Positions 4,701 to 5,553 of a stretch of DNA of 5,553 nucleotides are shown in pieces; position 1 is the first letter of the stretch, and each line of letters starts with the position of its first letter. Under the pieces are notes generated by a model. That model saw only the letters and a list, made by a program, of their open reading frames with translations. It did no database searches and was not told where the DNA came from. The DNA is taken from positions 1 through 5,553 of the forward strand of contig JACMPN010000269.1 in assembly GCA_014377495.1 (NCBI GenBank), written 5' to 3'. This stretch comes from Candidatus Sericytochromatia bacterium (GTDB taxonomy: Bacteria; Cyanobacteriota; Sericytochromatia; JACMPN01). The position numbers were made by a program, and so were the translations under genes.

Positions 4701-5471
4701 ATGAAGCGCCTTGGAATCCTCATGGCATTGGCTGTTGTCACTACGGCGTGCGGCCAGATGGCCTCGCTCCAGGCGCCCAGCCGGATGGCGACACCCCAAC
4801 GCCTCTTTGCCTTGACCACCCGCACCCCGGCTGACCTCGTCGCCAAGGCGAACGAGGTTTTCGCCGACCTGAAGGACTGCACGGCTGACGTCACCACCTG
4901 GACGGCCAAAGTCCCCGGCGACAAGGACACCGTCACCTACGGCGAAGCGCGCATGTCCTTCAAGAAAGCCCACAAGGACCGGTTGGAAGTCACCAAAGCG
5001 GATGACGACCCCAAAAAGGTCGGGACGGTCATCGCCTACACGGGTGGCGACTCGGCGCAGATCCTCCTGAAGAAGGGGATCCCGCTGCTCGGCCGGCTCT
5101 TCACCCTGAAAATCACCGACAAGAAGCTGCTCACCACTCGCGGCGTGCGCATCGACCAGATGGACCTGCCCGCCATGATAGGCCGCCTCAACGCCAAGCG
5201 GGCCACCTTTGATCCGACCGTGCGGGAAGATGCCATCAACGGCCGCAAGGTCTTGATCGTCACCGCCAAGGGCACGTTCAAGGGCATCGACGATGACGTG
5301 ACCCACGAAGAGATCGCCTTCGACGCCGAGACCGGCGTACCTGCCCTGGATTCCGCCTTTGTCGGCCAGCATCCTGTGCTCCGTCTCGGCGTCGCGAACC
5401 TGAAGCCCAACGTCGGCCTGAACGATGACCTGTTTGTCCTCACGAAGGATTCCACCTTCGCCCGCCGCTAA
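4701..5471 (+). CDS. LolA-like envelope lipoprotein
   Basis: A 256-aa protein. Residues 1-16 form a signal peptide with charged start (K2, R3) and hydrophobic core, followed by Cys17. The lipobox T-T-A-C is imperfect, with Thr where Leu is usual at -3. A linker (18-42) leads to a domain of about 200 residues starting TPADLVAKANEVFADLKD (helix), then many beta-strand-like segments. It closes with NVGLNDDLFVL (237-247), which resembles the end of LolA/LolB/RseB-type half-barrel proteins. Those proteins bind lipids or lipoprotein acyl chains in the periplasm, so a role in lipid or lipoprotein handling is possible. The match is by fold pattern, not by a diagnostic motif; true LolA is soluble and not lipidated, so this is likely a paralogous family. 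It appears to be transcribed alone; no clear terminator is seen in the following 82 bases. Confidence 0.85.
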   Translation: MKRLGILMALAVVTTACGQMASLQAPSRMATPQRLFALTTRTPADLVAKANEVFADLKDCTADVTTWTAKVPGDKDTVTYGEARMSFKKAHKDRLEVTKADDDPKKVGTVIAYTGGDSAQILLKKGIPLLGRLFTLKITDKKLLTTRGVRIDQMDLPAMIGRLNAKRATFDPTVREDAINGRKVLIVTAKGTFKGIDDDVTHEEIAFDAETGVPALDSAFVGQHPVLRLGVANLKPNVGLNDDLFVLTKDSTFARR

Positions 5472-5553
5472 ATCTTCCGAAACGCCAAACGGACGGGGGG
5501 TCCTACGGATGCCCGCCGGGTGGGGGTTGGCCGCCATTCTGCCCGTGGGTCGG

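Noticed and set aside
5491..5503. Terminator after the LolA-like gene
   Set aside because: GGAC/GTCC makes only a 4-bp stem around five G residues and no T tract follows.
4650..5537. Minus-strand open frame opposite the LolA-like gene
   Set aside because: The plus strand has a good ribosome binding site, signal peptide and LolA-like ending. The minus frame has none of these.

Overview
The window is GC-rich and gene-dense. It looks like ordinary chromosome from a diderm (Gram-negative type) bacterium. The evidence is two proteins with lipobox-type signal peptides, a LolA-like fold protein and a type IV pilus retraction ATPase. The phylum cannot be fixed from the sequence. A deep-branching lineage, for example one of the non-photosynthetic relatives of Cyanobacteria, is only a guess. 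No mobile element, CRISPR array, rRNA or tRNA gene is seen.

Layout. Positions 1-241 form a near-perfect inverted repeat. It contains the last 29 codons of one small EF-hand protein gene (plus strand) facing the tail of a complete, almost identical EF-hand lipoprotein gene (minus strand, 152-517), with a hairpin terminator shared between them. A divergent intergenic region (518-827) holds an AT-rich promoter-like patch and a strong bulged hairpin ahead of serS. serS (828-2102) encodes seryl-tRNA synthetase and overlaps by 4 bases a 181-aa cytoplasmic protein of unknown function that may have a PH-like fold. A GC hairpin with a T-rich tail closes this operon. Next come a 9-bp-arm inverted repeat and a plausible promoter, then pilT (2826-3917). 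A 191-aa single-pass membrane or secreted protein of unknown function follows it almost without a gap. A 206-base intergenic region carries a 17-bp palindrome, promoter-like elements and an 8-bp direct repeat. It precedes a LolA-like lipoprotein gene (4701-5471). The last 82 bases show no gene or convincing terminator.

How the genes work together. There is no single pathway. The window holds housekeeping translation (serS and a coupled gene), surface motility (pilT and a possible envelope partner) and two envelope lipoproteins. The two lipoprotein genes have similar CTTA/GTTAA-type repeats at 11- or 22-bp spacing upstream, which may hint at a shared regulator.

The most notable features are the inverted EF-hand duplication at the left edge (recent duplication or assembly fold-back), the structured serS leader, and the pilT-linked membrane protein. 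I see no clear evidence of a new multi-gene system.
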